Made by a program: the position numbers and the translations under genes. 18,626 bases of DNA from Anaerolineales bacterium. GTDB taxonomy: Bacteria > Chloroflexota > Anaerolineae > Anaerolineales > Anaerolineaceae. The notes beneath the pieces were generated by a model that saw only the letters and a list, made by a program, of their open reading frames with translations, had not been told where the DNA came from and did not search any database. Positions 1-8,155 of this stretch are shown piece by piece (within the stretch, counting starts at the first letter, position 1; every line of letters starts with the position of its first letter). The DNA lies in contig JAGVAB010000134.1 in NCBI GenBank assembly GCA_020060485.1, positions 1 through 18,626 of the forward strand, given 5' to 3'.

Positions 1-375
1 ATTTGCTTCTTTTATTGATGGCACGAGGCCGGACGAAAGACGGTCTGTGCATCACCGGGGTTTATTCACCCCACCCCTCGAACTCCCCTCCCCGCTGCTT
101 GTCTGACGTATCCCAATGCATTCTTCTGCGGGAAGGGGACCATTATCATCTGGATTTTGCATCTACTTTGGTCTGGATGACCTTCACTGTTTTGGAAAAT
201 CGTAAATGTCAAGCTTTCTTGAGAATGCCATGCTGGTTGTAGATGAAAGGTCCTTGCCTATCATTTGATCATACCGTAGCGGCGAGGCACATCGTACAGC
301 GTATGCCTCGCCGCTACAGTGAAAGAAGTTTTTGGTATTTGGGCTGGTTTAAGCCAGGGGGAGTGAAGGATGGGG
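1..375. other. Non-coding stretch at the left edge
   Basis: I see no supported gene here: open frames on both strands are short, show no family features and lack ribosome binding sites. It contains a long-loop inverted repeat (arms 84-95 and 128-139, 11 of 12 positions paired, G/C-rich) and a perfect hairpin at 276-317 that is listed separately. It lies downstream of the glycosyltransferase on the minus strand, so it may act as its 3' region. Confidence 0.5.
276..317. repeat. Perfect 14-bp inverted repeat
   Basis: GTAGCGGCGAGGCA (276-289) is exactly mirrored by TGCCTCGCCGCTAC (304-317) around a 14-nt loop. It lies about 60 nt past the stop codon of the minus-strand glycosyltransferase, but no T-run follows the stem in that direction. 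A dispersed REP-like palindrome is therefore at least as likely as a factor-independent terminator. Confidence 0.6.
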
Positions 376-2007
376 TTAAGGAAAAGCTGATCCCAGAAAC
401 GCCTCGGCCAATTCCTCGCGCACGAGGGCATAACCAAAGCCATCCTGCAAGACCAGCATGTAACCTGGCAGTTCATCGCGGGCGGCCGCGCCATAGAATT
501 CCTGCATCAGGCGCATGTTGCCCGGATTGACAGCCTGGCTGACCACTTCCGGCCGGGAGAAAAGCAGCACGTTCTCGCGGTCCAGCAGGATCACGTCCGG
601 GTCAAGATCGGCGATGTAAGCATGGTTTGCCAGGTCCCAGTTCATCGTTACCCGGCGCTGGACGGTCTCGGGGCAATAGACGCCCCAATCGCGGTAAACC
701 ACAAGCTGACGGTCGAGGATGATCGGGTCAAAGACCTGTTCTTCCAGTTTGTCATAAAAGAGGATGGCGGGAGCCTGCGTTTCACGCTGCATCTGGCTGG
801 CATAAATGCCCACATTTGTGCCCATGAAAAACGCCGCCTGCACCAGGATCAAAGCGGCCATGATGATGCGTGCCCAATCGCGGTCCTTGCCGGCCAGGCG
901 CAGTTTCTCTTCAGGGAAAAGATTGATCAGGGTGGAGAAAAGCGGCAGCATGATCGGCAGCCAGTAATGTGTGCGGCGCGTGCCCAGGTTGATGATCGAG
1001 ATGCTCAACGGCAGGCACCAGGCCAGGATCAGGCTGCTTTTCAGGCGGGTCTCCTTGCGGGCGATGCCCAGTCCCAGGGCGGCGAAAGTCAGCAGCAGGA
1101 AGAAAGGCTGTGCGTAATGGATGCGGATATCCGGCGGGTAGCCGTCCTTGAAGAAAGATTCCTGGTTGGCTAGGATGATGCCCACCGAGCTTTGTTCCCA
1201 TTGCAGGGTCTGGATGCTGATGATCTCGGCCCGTTCCTGCGGCAGAAGCAGCAAGGGATTGGAGATGATAAAGGCGGCGAACATGACCGCCAGAAAGATA
1301 GCTGCCTTGCCCAGGGCTTTGGGCCAGGTGAGTTTTTTGGCAGCAATGCCCCACAACAAATAAACGGGGATGGCCAGCACAAAGAAAGCCCCCATGTACT
1401 TGACCCCCACCCCCAACCCGCAGGCGGCGGCCGCCAGCCAGAAACTGCGCCCAAAGCGAAGCTGGTCGCGGTCCAGAAAGAACAGGGTCAGCACCACCAC
1501 CAGGGTTGCCAGGCTGTCGGGGTGCCACCACAGATTGTTGACCACCACCCCCGGCAGGATGAGCAGCAGCACGAACAGGGCCACTGACTTCCAGCGCGAC
1601 TTGAATTGGGTCTGCATGTGCACCAGCAGCATGGCGCTGAGCAGCATGGGCAGCACGTTGACCAGTTGACGCAGGGTCATCACGATCAGCGGGGTGTACG
1701 CGCCAGTGGTGAAACCAGCCCCCAGCACCAGCCGCAAAGGCAGCATGGCAATCGCCGAGAAGAAGTAGAACGGGTAGCCATAGAAATAATGCAGGTAGAC
1801 AAAGAAATTGCGCACGGTCTGGTAGAGCGTCTCACCCGGGGTTAACATGCGGATGGCGTGCGAATACTGGGCGTACTCGTCGATCTCGAAAACGGAGAGC
1901 ATCTCAGCCTCGCGCGCACCGGTCAGGTTGGGGGCGATGAAGGCCGCAAAGTACACGGCGCTGATGATGAGCAGGATGTGGAAGGTTCTTTTTTGGGTTG
2001 GTGTCAT
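376..2007 (-). CDS. GT39-like (GT-C fold) membrane glycosyltransferase
   Basis: An integral membrane protein of 543 residues, probably a polyprenyl-phosphate-sugar-dependent glycosyltransferase of the PMT/ArnT type. It has an N-terminal membrane helix (about 9-27), then a short outside loop with an acidic pair (EIDEY, D43-E44) where GT39 enzymes carry the catalytic Asp. A series of hydrophobic segments follows to about residue 415, then a soluble C-terminal domain of roughly 130 residues. I chose the ATG at 2007 because AGGA lies 9 nt upstream. An in-frame ATG at 2025 has no ribosome binding site and falls inside a palindromic repeat. The acceptor (lipid, protein or cell-wall glycan) cannot be told. 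Family placement is fairly sure, substrate unknown. It lies outside the cassette array and points away from it. Confidence 0.8.
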   Translation of the reverse strand: MTPTQKRTFHILLIISAVYFAAFIAPNLTGAREAEMLSVFEIDEYAQYSHAIRMLTPGETLYQTVRNFFVYLHYFYGYPFYFFSAIAMLPLRLVLGAGFTTGAYTPLIVMTLRQLVNVLPMLLSAMLLVHMQTQFKSRWKSVALFVLLLILPGVVVNNLWWHPDSLATLVVVLTLFFLDRDQLRFGRSFWLAAAACGLGVGVKYMGAFFVLAIPVYLLWGIAAKKLTWPKALGKAAIFLAVMFAAFIISNPLLLLPQERAEIISIQTLQWEQSSVGIILANQESFFKDGYPPDIRIHYAQPFFLLLTFAALGLGIARKETRLKSSLILAWCLPLSISIINLGTRRTHYWLPIMLPLFSTLINLFPEEKLRLAGKDRDWARIIMAALILVQAAFFMGTNVGIYASQMQRETQAPAILFYDKLEEQVFDPIILDRQLVVYRDWGVYCPETVQRRVTMNWDLANHAYIADLDPDVILLDRENVLLFSRPEVVSQAVNPGNMRLMQEFYGAAARDELPGYMLVLQDGFGYALVREELAEAFLGSAFP

Positions 2008-2020
2008 AGGTTTATGTCCT

Positions 2021-2090
2021 GTCATTGCTCTTTGGGCGAAGCAATCTCACTCTCTGTAGTGGAGATCGCCGCGTTAGGCTTCGCAATGAC
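2021..2090. repeat. Palindromic dispersed-repeat-like element
   Basis: A 70-bp element starts with GTCATTGC and ends with GCAATGAC, with a second inner pair of GCAATCTC (2041-2048) and GAGATCGC (2062-2069). This GTCATTGC...AGCAATCTC design is a widespread intergenic repeat type in environmental bacteria (recalled, not searched). It sits immediately upstream of the glycosyltransferase start and could form a hairpin in its leader. Confidence 0.6.
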
Positions 2091-2631
2091 AATATTTTTT
2101 CAGTGTTTGCGGCAGCCGTTCGCTGAGCCTGGCGAAGCGTGCAGCCAGGATTTGCCAGCCTTCCACCTCGATCCTCACGAGGCAGGGGCAGTATGCGGGT
2201 TCTTAATTGCGCTGTTACATTCGTCTGTAACCAACACAAGCTCCAGCAGGGACCCGGTATTTTTTCTTCCTTTAATTCGGTCACGCCCTCCAGGCTGGCG
2301 AGGGTTTGGTTCATGTTTTTGCCTGACGTTTTCAGATTATAACACTCGTGAATTAGGGATTAAGGGAAAGTCAATCCGTTGATCCGTCAATCAGGGAGCA
2401 GGGATGGTTGGATTGATGGCAATTGCAGGTACCACTTCAGCGGTTCCCTTTGTCCAAAACCAATCCACGCAAACCACAGTTTCTCCGCATTTTTGGCTTG
2501 CATTAACTTGCTTTTTGACTATACAATTGATGGATAAGCACCTGCAAGCAAATGGCTCAACCTCGTGGTGAGGAATAAATATCAAATTGCCAGGTAAATT
2601 TGCTAAGGCGGCTTGGTTCAACCCTTAATTC
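2091..2631. other. Long intergenic stretch left of the cassette array
   Basis: About 540 bp with no supported gene. Reading frames here are short, of low complexity and without plausible starts. Visible structure includes a small dyad, CGTTCGC...GCGAAGCG (2117-2139), with a core like the hairpin at 12431-12467, and a 6-bp dyad, GTTACA/TGTAAC (2214-2231). Composition shifts from G/C-rich to A/T-rich toward the first cassette gene. I looked for an integrase gene and an attI site and found neither with confidence. Confidence 0.45.
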
Positions 2632-2685
2632 GTTGGCCCTTTGCTCAAAAAACACAACCCCCAAACCCTGTATAGGAAAACAAAT

Positions 2686-3291
2686 ATGAGTCTCGATGAT
2701 GATTTGAATGATTTTGAATGTGTAAAGCGTGTCGCAAAATCCGCGTCAAATATTAAGATGGGCATGAATCAGTTGTTGGATTATTGTGAACAAAAGCGTT
2801 CCGACCCTATTTGGGCAACTATTCGCAGTTTGGACTTCGAAGGCGAAATTCCAAAGCTCCGCACATGGTTGGAAAATGTATTATCGAGTGAATCGCCATC
2901 AAAGGAAATCATTGCTTTTTGGTTTGGCTTGTTTAATCCCATTCTTGACGATGGAAAGCCTAGTTGCGGATTATATGTTTCAGGTTCTACTCAATTTGAC
3001 CCTGATGACGAAACAGGAGATTGGGCAGCATGGGAAGATGATTCATATCTTCCAGTAAAAAGATATGCCAATTCAAAAATACTTCATGAAATCTACCGCT
3101 ACGTTTCAGAAAATGACAATGTCTCTGATTTTGCTGAGTATATTCTTGCTTTAGGCTATTCTTGCTTGGCTGTAAAAGATATCTGCCATTCTATAAATCC
3201 AAAGTTGTTGTTAGGTGACAGAGAAAGGAGAGACATTGCTGTTGGCTTCGATTCGGGCGACTTTATAATCCTTGAGGATATTGAAGGATAA
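2686..3291 (+). CDS. Cassette protein of unknown function (201 aa)
   Basis: I do not recognise this family. The protein is soluble and acidic, with no signal peptide or membrane helix. A helical N-terminal half (about 1-75) is followed by a part rich in W, F, D and G (FWFGLFNP near 89, the acidic DPDDETGDW, and a C-terminal FDSGDFIILEDI). Single-copy cassette genes and polymorphic-toxin immunity genes often have this style, but that is analogy only. The ATG at 2686 is preceded by AGGAAA. An upstream in-frame TTG at 2641 lacks a ribosome binding site. Base composition is more A/T-rich than the neighbouring glycosyltransferase. It is the first gene of the array and is followed by attC-like site A. 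Confidence 0.75.
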   Translation: MSLDDDLNDFECVKRVAKSASNIKMGMNQLLDYCEQKRSDPIWATIRSLDFEGEIPKLRTWLENVLSSESPSKEIIAFWFGLFNPILDDGKPSCGLYVSGSTQFDPDDETGDWAAWEDDSYLPVKRYANSKILHEIYRYVSENDNVSDFAEYILALGYSCLAVKDICHSINPKLLLGDRERRDIAVGFDSGDFIILEDIEG

Positions 3292-3315
3292 AGAGAGTCT
3301 CTAACAATGAAACAG

Positions 3316-3457
3316 GGCTAACACAGCATGTACCTGACGAGTGAGACTGCGCTTCGCACGTGCGGCATTTTCGAGTTTCGGGTTTTTCCTGCTCCCGAAC
3401 ACGCCGCTTCGCGGCAGTCCATGCCTGCTCAACTGCCGCTAACGCAAGCTGGTAGAC
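3316..3457 (+). repeat. attC-like site A
   Basis: Left end GGCTAAC (3316-3322), then ACAGCATGTACCTGACG. The right side has GCTAACGCAAGC (3439-3450) and ends in GGTAGAC (3451-3457), one mismatch from GTTRRRY. The centre contains GAGACTGC (3343-3350), which can pair with GGCAGTCC (3413-3420), so the whole 142 bp can fold as one long hairpin. It closes the first cassette. Confidence 0.7.
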
Positions 3458-3551
3458 CCCCGCCTCGCATAATAAAGCCTTTATACCCGCCTGCTATTGG
3501 TGTAAAATAGATTCAGATAATTCGCTTGTAGTAATAATGGAGCAAATAGCC

Positions 3552-3764
3552 ATGACACTTGACGAGAAAATACACCGATACGCGCAAAAACTTCCGTACG
3601 CATTTCAGGAAGAATTGTTCGATTTTGTTCAGTATTTACTGATGAAGGCAGAACAACAAGAGAAGCAGGATTGGGTTTCTTTATCATTATCATCAGCAAT
3701 GCGGGAAATGAAAGATGAACCCGCCTTGTACAGCGTTTCAGATATTCGGGTGGATTTTGCATGA
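3552..3764 (+). CDS. DUF2281-type antitoxin of a PemK/MazF module
   Basis: A 70-residue protein that would bind and neutralise the toxin encoded next to it. The N-terminal half (MTLDEKIHRYAQKLP, then a helix ending FVQYLLMKAEQQ) is typical of DUF2281 proteins, which pair with PIN or PemK toxins. The C-terminal half is polar and probably becomes ordered only on toxin binding. The ATG at 3552 is preferred because GGAG lies 9 nt upstream. The ATG at 3537 has no ribosome binding site. The stop codon overlaps the toxin start in an ATGA arrangement (3761-3764), the coupled translation usual for such pairs. The toxin appears broken, so the antitoxin may now be a leftover or may act on related toxins elsewhere. 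Confidence 0.8.
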   Translation: MTLDEKIHRYAQKLPYAFQEELFDFVQYLLMKAEQQEKQDWVSLSLSSAMREMKDEPALYSVSDIRVDFA

Positions 3765-4107
3765 AAAAAGCGGGGCAAGTTGTTGTCTTTCGATTTCCTC
3801 AAACCGACCTGGACGAAGGCAAATTGCGCCCAGCTCTTTTGTTGGGCAAGTTACCTGGTGAGTATGATATTGGCTGATTTGCATGATTTCTTCTCAAACC
3901 CGTCAATATATTTCTGGCTTTGATGAAATAGTCGAAGACAAGTCTGAAGACTTCAAACAAAGCGGGTTAAAAGTTGCGAGTGTGATTCGGGTTGGGCGTC
4001 TGGCGGTTGTGACAGGCGAAATTTTGCTTGGTGCAATCGGTGAAATTTCAAGTGAACGTTTGAATCGCGTCAAGAAAAATCTGTCTAATTGGTTATCTGA
4101 AAAATAG
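3761..4107 (+). pseudogene. PemK/MazF-family toxin, frameshifted
   Basis: The family's intact members are ribosome-independent mRNA endonucleases. Here the first part (3761-3877, 38 codons) reads MKKAGQVVVFRFPQTDLDEG and then RPALLLGKLPGEYD before a TGA. The rest continues in another frame to 4107, with the family-like ISSQTRQYISGFDEIV, VASVIRVGRL and a C-terminal helix. A single missing base near 3866-3870 explains the break: one G added after GAGTATGAT restores a continuous protein of about 115 residues with the expected EYDDWLICMISSQ junction. The ATG overlaps the antitoxin stop. This is either a real inactivating mutation or a sequencing/assembly error. Confidence 0.8.
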
Positions 4108-4112
4108 CACGG

Positions 4113-4254
4113 GATTTAAAAAGCGGTCCCTGAGGCGTGAGGCTGCCTGAAGGACGTGCGCCATTTTCGGGCATTTTGCAAAGCGTGGCTTTGGGCTTTC
4201 GCTCCGCGTGCTCCCAGGCTTTGTCCCGCCCGCCGGTAACGCAAACTGTCAGAT
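4113..4254 (+). repeat. attC-like site B
   Basis: It begins 6 nt after the toxin stop codon. The left end is degenerate (GATTTAAAAAGCGGTCCCTGA aligns with the GCTAACACAGCGTGCACCTGA of better copies). The right end is better preserved: GCCGGTAACGCAAACT followed by GTCAGAT (4248-4254), one mismatch from GTTRRRY. The centre shares GTGCGCCATTTTCG and GCAAAGCGTGGCTT with site G. Confidence 0.65.
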
Positions 4255-4288
4255 GCCAAAACAGAAATCACAGGAGTTGCACTGGAAC

Positions 4289-4933
4289 ATGCAAACAAAA
4301 ATCGCACGGTTATTAGGGTTTTGGTCAGCGACATTTATTGCGATTCTCGGCGGGATTTACCTCAGCCTGCTGATTTTCTACTTTTCCACCGAGGGGTTTG
4401 TTTTCCCACCCACTCCATTTGTGCAATTGGTTGGAGGCATAGTCACGTTTCTTACAGCGCCTGGCTTACTGATCCTCTTTACCGCAATTCGTTTCGCGAG
4501 TAAGGAAAACAACAATATCCTCGCATCCCTCGGCGTCAGTTTTATTCTCTTGTTTGCTGCCACGGTCAGCATTAATCGGTTTGTTCAACTTACTGTCATT
4601 CAGCAGAGTTTGCCAGATGTGCCCGCAGATTTGTCGCGTTTTCTGCCTTACGCTACAGACTCGGTGATGTTTGCGCTTGAAATGTTGGGGTGGGGATTCT
4701 TCTCGTCACTTGCAGCCTTGTTTGTGGCACCACTCTTCTCTGCATCCCGACTCAATAAAGCAATTCGTTGGTCGTTTATTCTGTACGCAATCTTCTCTTT
4801 CATGGGTGTGCTTGGTTTTGTTACCAATACACCAATTACCGCTGGCGCCTTCGTTGCCTGGGGCCCGATTTTGTTGTTCCTGGCGATCCTGTTGACTCGT
4901 TACTTTCAAGGTCTGGAAAAGGATAATGGTTGA
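4289..4933 (+). CDS. Six-helix membrane protein, unknown function
   Basis: A 214-residue hydrophobic protein with about six predicted membrane helices (roughly 10-32, 44-68, 79-98, 123-150, 160-180 and 187-206) and very short polar loops. The longest loop (about 100-122) contains NRFVQLTVIQQS and probably faces outside. I recognise no catalytic motif, transporter signature or named family with confidence. The ATG at 4289 is taken because AGGAG lies about 12 nt upstream and because starts further 5' would fall in attC-like site B. It is the only gene between sites B and C, so it forms a single-gene cassette. Composition is moderately A/T-rich. Confidence 0.75.
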   Translation: MQTKIARLLGFWSATFIAILGGIYLSLLIFYFSTEGFVFPPTPFVQLVGGIVTFLTAPGLLILFTAIRFASKENNNILASLGVSFILLFAATVSINRFVQLTVIQQSLPDVPADLSRFLPYATDSVMFALEMLGWGFFSSLAALFVAPLFSASRLNKAIRWSFILYAIFSFMGVLGFVTNTPITAGAFVAWGPILLFLAILLTRYFQGLEKDNG

Positions 4934-4943
4934 CGATGTAAGG

Positions 4944-5064
4944 GCTGCAAACACAGCGTCCACTTGGCGACAGGTACACACCCCGTTTTTTGGCAGTTTT
5001 CCAGCTTTAGCTTTTTCTGCTCTCAAACAGAGTCCCCGCCCGCAGGTAACGCAAACCATTGAGC
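4944..5064 (+). repeat. attC-like site C
   Basis: The left half contains AAACACAGCGTCCACTTGGCG with a degenerate R'' box. The right half has CGCAGGTAACGCAAACC and ends ATTGAGC (5058-5064), one mismatch from GTTRRRY. The stretch CTGCTCTCAAACAGAGTCC (5018-5036) is nearly identical to one in site G. It separates the membrane-protein cassette from the methyltransferase. Confidence 0.65.
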
Positions 5065-5081
5065 CGTCAAAGGAATGATTT

Positions 5082-5861
5082 ATGGATATATGGAAATTTT
5101 ACAACATTACTCACCGTGAACATGTGATATGCAATCCTATCAGCGAGGAGAAACTGGCGTGTCTGGTGGAACTTCTGCGCCTCCCGACTGACGCGCAGGT
5201 GGTTGATATTGCGTGTGGAAAGGGCGAGTTCCTGATCCGTTTGGCCGAAGTCTATGGCGCTCATGGTGTGGGCATCGACATTTCTCCTTTCTATATCGCC
5301 GAAGCAGAGAGAAGGCTCGAGGCGCGGGCATCCAGTGCTGGCATCACCTTCGCTGAGATGAATGGGGCGGATTTCAAGCCAGACGAGCCGCACAGCCTGG
5401 ATCTGGCGTCATGTATCGGAGCAAGCTGGATCTTCGGTGGGCACGCCGATACTCTCGACGCGCTGGCCCGCATGGTGAAGCCCGGCGGCTGGGTGATCGT
5501 GGGAGAGCCATACTGGCTGCAGGAGCCTTCCGAGGACTACCTGGAGGCAATCGGGGTTGCGAGAGAGGACTTCGGGAGCCACTCTTCGAATGTGGAATCC
5601 GGAGAGCGGCAAGGATTGGATCTCGTTTACACCATCGTGAGCAACCAGGACGACTGGGACAGATACGAGGGCCTGCAATGGTACGCGACTGACGAGTACG
5701 CTCGCAATCATCCGGATGATTCGGACTTGGCGGAGTTGGTCGAGCGAGTAGACAAGGAAAGGGCAGCATACCTGCGTTGGGGGCGCGACATGCTTGGTTG
5801 GGCGATCTACATGTTCAGACTGCGCCCTGCCCGGTTCCCGAGTAGTACGTCGCCAGATTGA
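5082..5861 (+). CDS. Class I SAM-dependent methyltransferase
   Basis: A 259-residue cytosolic Rossmann-fold methyltransferase. The SAM-binding motif I is VDIACGKGEF (41-50). The acidic residue that holds the ribose is D66 in GVGIDISP. The late motif VKPGGWVIVGEPYW (132-145) matches the post-III segment of the superfamily. The C-terminal third (about 150-240) is helical and probably holds the substrate-binding cap. The acceptor cannot be read from sequence: small molecules, quinones and lipids are all possible. AAGGAA precedes the ATG at 5082. The gene starts 18 nt after site C and is followed after 85 bp by a GT39 gene with no attC between them, so the two probably travelled together. It is more G/C-rich than the surrounding small cassette genes. 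Confidence 0.85.
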   Translation: MDIWKFYNITHREHVICNPISEEKLACLVELLRLPTDAQVVDIACGKGEFLIRLAEVYGAHGVGIDISPFYIAEAERRLEARASSAGITFAEMNGADFKPDEPHSLDLASCIGASWIFGGHADTLDALARMVKPGGWVIVGEPYWLQEPSEDYLEAIGVAREDFGSHSSNVESGERQGLDLVYTIVSNQDDWDRYEGLQWYATDEYARNHPDDSDLAELVERVDKERAAYLRWGRDMLGWAIYMFRLRPARFPSSTSPD

Positions 5862-5909
5862 TTGGAGACTGTGATGTCATAAGCGGCCTGAGAAGCGCGT
5901 GTAGTCCGA

Positions 5910-5925
5910 ATCAAAAAATTTTGAT
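5910..5925. promoter_or_regulatory. A/T-rich dyad in the methyltransferase-GT39 gap
   Basis: ATCAAAA-AA-TTTTGAT is a 7-bp perfect dyad placed 21 nt before the GT39 start codon. Its position fits an operator or a small structure in the leader, but no regulator is known and chance is possible. Confidence 0.25.
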
Positions 5926-5946
5926 ACCTGATTAAAGGATGCATTC

Positions 5947-7491
5947 ATGCAAGATCGAAAATATCCTTTCGGGCTGTCTGCCTTCACTCTGGTCATCCTG
6001 GTCGGTGCAGTGATTAAATTTGCGCTACACCTGTACGTGGCCCCCGGCTATGGTTTCTTCGGGGACGAACTCTACACCATCGCCCTGAGCAAACACCTGG
6101 CGTTCGGCTATGTGGACCTGCCGCCGCTGGTCCCTGCGCTGATGGCGTTCAGCCGCGTCCTGTTGGGAGAATCACTGTTTGCGTACCACATTGTACCGGC
6201 GCTGGCTGGGTCGGTTACCCTGGTTTTTGTATGTCTGATCGCAAAGGAGTTCGGCGGCAAAACCTTCGCCGTTGCGTTGAGCGCCTTGAGCTTCATCGTC
6301 ACCCCCGTCTGGCTCGGTGCGAATACCATCTTTTGTTACGACAGCATCGACCAGATGGTTCTGGCTGGCTTCCTGTATGTACTTGTGCGATTTCTGCGCA
6401 CGGGGAACCGCAGGCTATGGCTCCTTTTGGGCTTTATTGCGGGCGTTGCCTGCAACACCAAAATGACCCTTTTATTTCTGGGGCCGGGTTTTCTCATTGC
6501 GCTTCTGGTGTCCAAATACCGCAAGGATCTGTTGACACCCTTCCCCTGGCTGGGAGCAGCGATTTGCCTGGTGATGGTCACGCCGTACCTGCTTTGGCAA
6601 TCCGCCAACAACTGGCCCACGCTCGAATATTGGACCCACTATGGCGCGGCGCGGGTTTACCAGGCATCCTTGCCGCAATACCTCATAAACATTCTGGCCT
6701 ACATGAATCCCTTCCTCCTGCCCTTCTGGATTATGGGACTGTATCGCATCTTTCGCCGCATGGACGGTGTCAATTACGGTTTCCTGGGATTGATGTTTTC
6801 GGTCACGCTGGCATTGATGTTCATGCTGCATGCTTCTGTGCGGATGCTTGCAGAGCTTTTCCTGCCGCTGCTTGCTGCTGGCGCAGTGTTCCTGGAAGAG
6901 TGGTTTAGCAACCTGCGCCGGGGAAAGTGGATGAAAGCCGCCGCGGCAGCCTATCTTGTGTTTGTGGGAATCTACATTATCCCGGTCTGCTTGCCCTTCC
7001 TCGCGCCAACCCAACTGAAGGTCTATACCCAAAACTTCATGCCCAATCCCCTGATCGTGAAGGAGTTCAACGGCATGAACTTCTCCATATCCCCTGTTCT
7101 CGCAGGCCGGCTTGGGTGGGAGGAATTGACGAAGGACGTTGCTGTGGTATATGAAGAATTGCCTGCGCAGGATCGTGCTGTAGCAGGTATCTATGCGGAC
7201 GGGTACATGCCCGCCGGCGCAATCGACCAGTTGGGGCCTCAATACGATCTTCCCCACGCGGTGAGCGGACACCTGAATTATTATCTTTGGGGGCCGGGGT
7301 ATTCCTGGGAGGTCATGATCCTCATTACAAGCAGAACCAACAATATGGCTGTATTTTTTGACGAGTGTGCGCTCAAAACGGTTAGCCAGCGTGGAGACAA
7401 TGCACTGGGCGGCGACCTTTACATTTTTGTTTGCAGAACACCAAAGGTGCCCCCCGATGTGATATGGTCCAGCATGGCCTCGTACCGCTAG
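5947..7491 (+). CDS. GT39 family membrane glycosyltransferase
   Basis: A 514-residue integral membrane protein of the PMT_2/GT39 type, transferring a sugar from a polyprenyl-phosphate donor on the outer face of the membrane. Helix 1 (about 11-31) is followed by GYGFFGDELYTIALSKH with the catalytic-type D40-E41 pair, then HLAFGYVDLPPL, a strong signature of this family. Around nine further hydrophobic segments run to about residue 355, and a soluble tail of about 155 residues ends the protein. AAAGGA precedes the ATG. The gene is downstream of the methyltransferase and upstream of the SMI1/KNR4 gene, all between attC-like sites C and E. At over 1.5 kb it is unusually large for a cassette gene. 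It differs clearly from the glycosyltransferase at 376-2007. Confidence 0.88.
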   Translation: MQDRKYPFGLSAFTLVILVGAVIKFALHLYVAPGYGFFGDELYTIALSKHLAFGYVDLPPLVPALMAFSRVLLGESLFAYHIVPALAGSVTLVFVCLIAKEFGGKTFAVALSALSFIVTPVWLGANTIFCYDSIDQMVLAGFLYVLVRFLRTGNRRLWLLLGFIAGVACNTKMTLLFLGPGFLIALLVSKYRKDLLTPFPWLGAAICLVMVTPYLLWQSANNWPTLEYWTHYGAARVYQASLPQYLINILAYMNPFLLPFWIMGLYRIFRRMDGVNYGFLGLMFSVTLALMFMLHASVRMLAELFLPLLAAGAVFLEEWFSNLRRGKWMKAAAAAYLVFVGIYIIPVCLPFLAPTQLKVYTQNFMPNPLIVKEFNGMNFSISPVLAGRLGWEELTKDVAVVYEELPAQDRAVAGIYADGYMPAGAIDQLGPQYDLPHAVSGHLNYYLWGPGYSWEVMILITSRTNNMAVFFDECALKTVSQRGDNALGGDLYIFVCRTPKVPPDVIWSSMASYR

Positions 7492-7569
7492 TGCCGGAAC
7501 TTTGTAAATCTTGGCCTCTTGCAAGAGTCTTCAAGAATTGGATTGTAAATGCCCTTCGAACTTTTCTTC

Positions 7570-7598
7570 TTGTTGAGACTGGCGTTGGTGAGTATACT
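7570..7598 (+). promoter_or_regulatory. Sigma70-type promoter before the SMI1/KNR4 gene
   Basis: TTGTTG (7570-7575), a 17-bp spacer and TATACT (7593-7598). Transcription would begin near 7605, just before the ribosome binding site GGGAGGA (7604-7610) and the ATG at 7616. This gives the gene its own promoter despite lying in a multi-gene block. Confidence 0.5.
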
Positions 7599-7615
7599 TT
7601 TATGGGAGGATTTTC

Positions 7616-8155
7616 ATGGATATCATCTTCGGCGACTTTGACATTTCAGATTTTTGGGAACAAAGTGAGTATGCCAATGAAGAATACGTTGGCGAACCGC
7701 TGACAGATAAACTGGTAAAGATTGTAGAACACAAACTGGGATATAAACTTCCCAAAGCATACATTGAATTGATGAAGCGGCAAAACGGCGGCATCCCCAA
7801 GAGAACCAATCATAGAACCACTACGCCCACATCTTGGGCTAAAGACCATATTGCTATAAATGGCATATTCGGAATCAATAAGTCAAAACCCTATTCGTTA
7901 GGCGGCTGTGCTGGGAGTCAATTCTGGATTGATCATTGGGACTATCCGCCAATAGGCGTGTACTTTTGTGATTGTCCCTCTGCTGGACATGACATGGTGT
8001 GTTTAGATTACAGGAAATGTGGCACACAAGGAGAGCCACAAGTGGTGTACGTCGATCAGGAAGCCGACTACGAAATAACCTTCGTGGCAGAGAATTTCGA
8101 AGACTTTATTCGCGGTCTGGAAGATGATGATAACCTCTGGCCAGCCGCCGGCTAA
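7616..8155 (+). CDS. SMI1/KNR4 (SUKH) family protein
   Basis: A 179-residue soluble protein of the SMI1/KNR4-SUKH superfamily. In bacteria many members are immunity proteins against polymorphic toxins, though others have unknown roles. Family features are LGYKLPKAYIELMKRQNGG (about 42-60), the central IFGINKSKPYSLGG, the PPIGVYFCDCPSAGHDMVCLD block with the conserved GHD (about 122-142), and the late EPQVVYVDQE strand. The C-terminal FEDFIRGL helix is also typical. GGGAGGA precedes the ATG at 7616. No toxin gene adjoins it, as is common for orphan immunity genes in cassette arrays. The stop codon (8153-8155) lies inside the left box of attC-like site E. Confidence 0.85.
   Translation: MDIIFGDFDISDFWEQSEYANEEYVGEPLTDKLVKIVEHKLGYKLPKAYIELMKRQNGGIPKRTNHRTTTPTSWAKDHIAINGIFGINKSKPYSLGGCAGSQFWIDHWDYPPIGVYFCDCPSAGHDMVCLDYRKCGTQGEPQVVYVDQEADYEITFVAENFEDFIRGLEDDDNLWPAAG

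Noticed and set aside
622..1173. Long open frame on the plus strand opposite the first glycosyltransferase
   Set aside because: It is antisense to a clearly membrane-spanning protein, is rich in Gln/His/Arg as expected of a shadow frame, and lacks a ribosome binding site.
2641..2685. Upstream TTG start for the first cassette gene
   Set aside because: There is no ribosome binding site before it, and the ATG at 2686 has AGGAAA at good spacing.
3328..3510. Small open frame inside attC-like site A
   Set aside because: It is fully explained by the repeat, which encodes similar but unconserved frames in other copies, and it has no ribosome binding site.
6472..7524. 350-residue open frame on the minus strand opposite the GT39 gene
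   Set aside because: It is antisense to a GT39 protein with clear family motifs and has no domain or ribosome binding site of its own.
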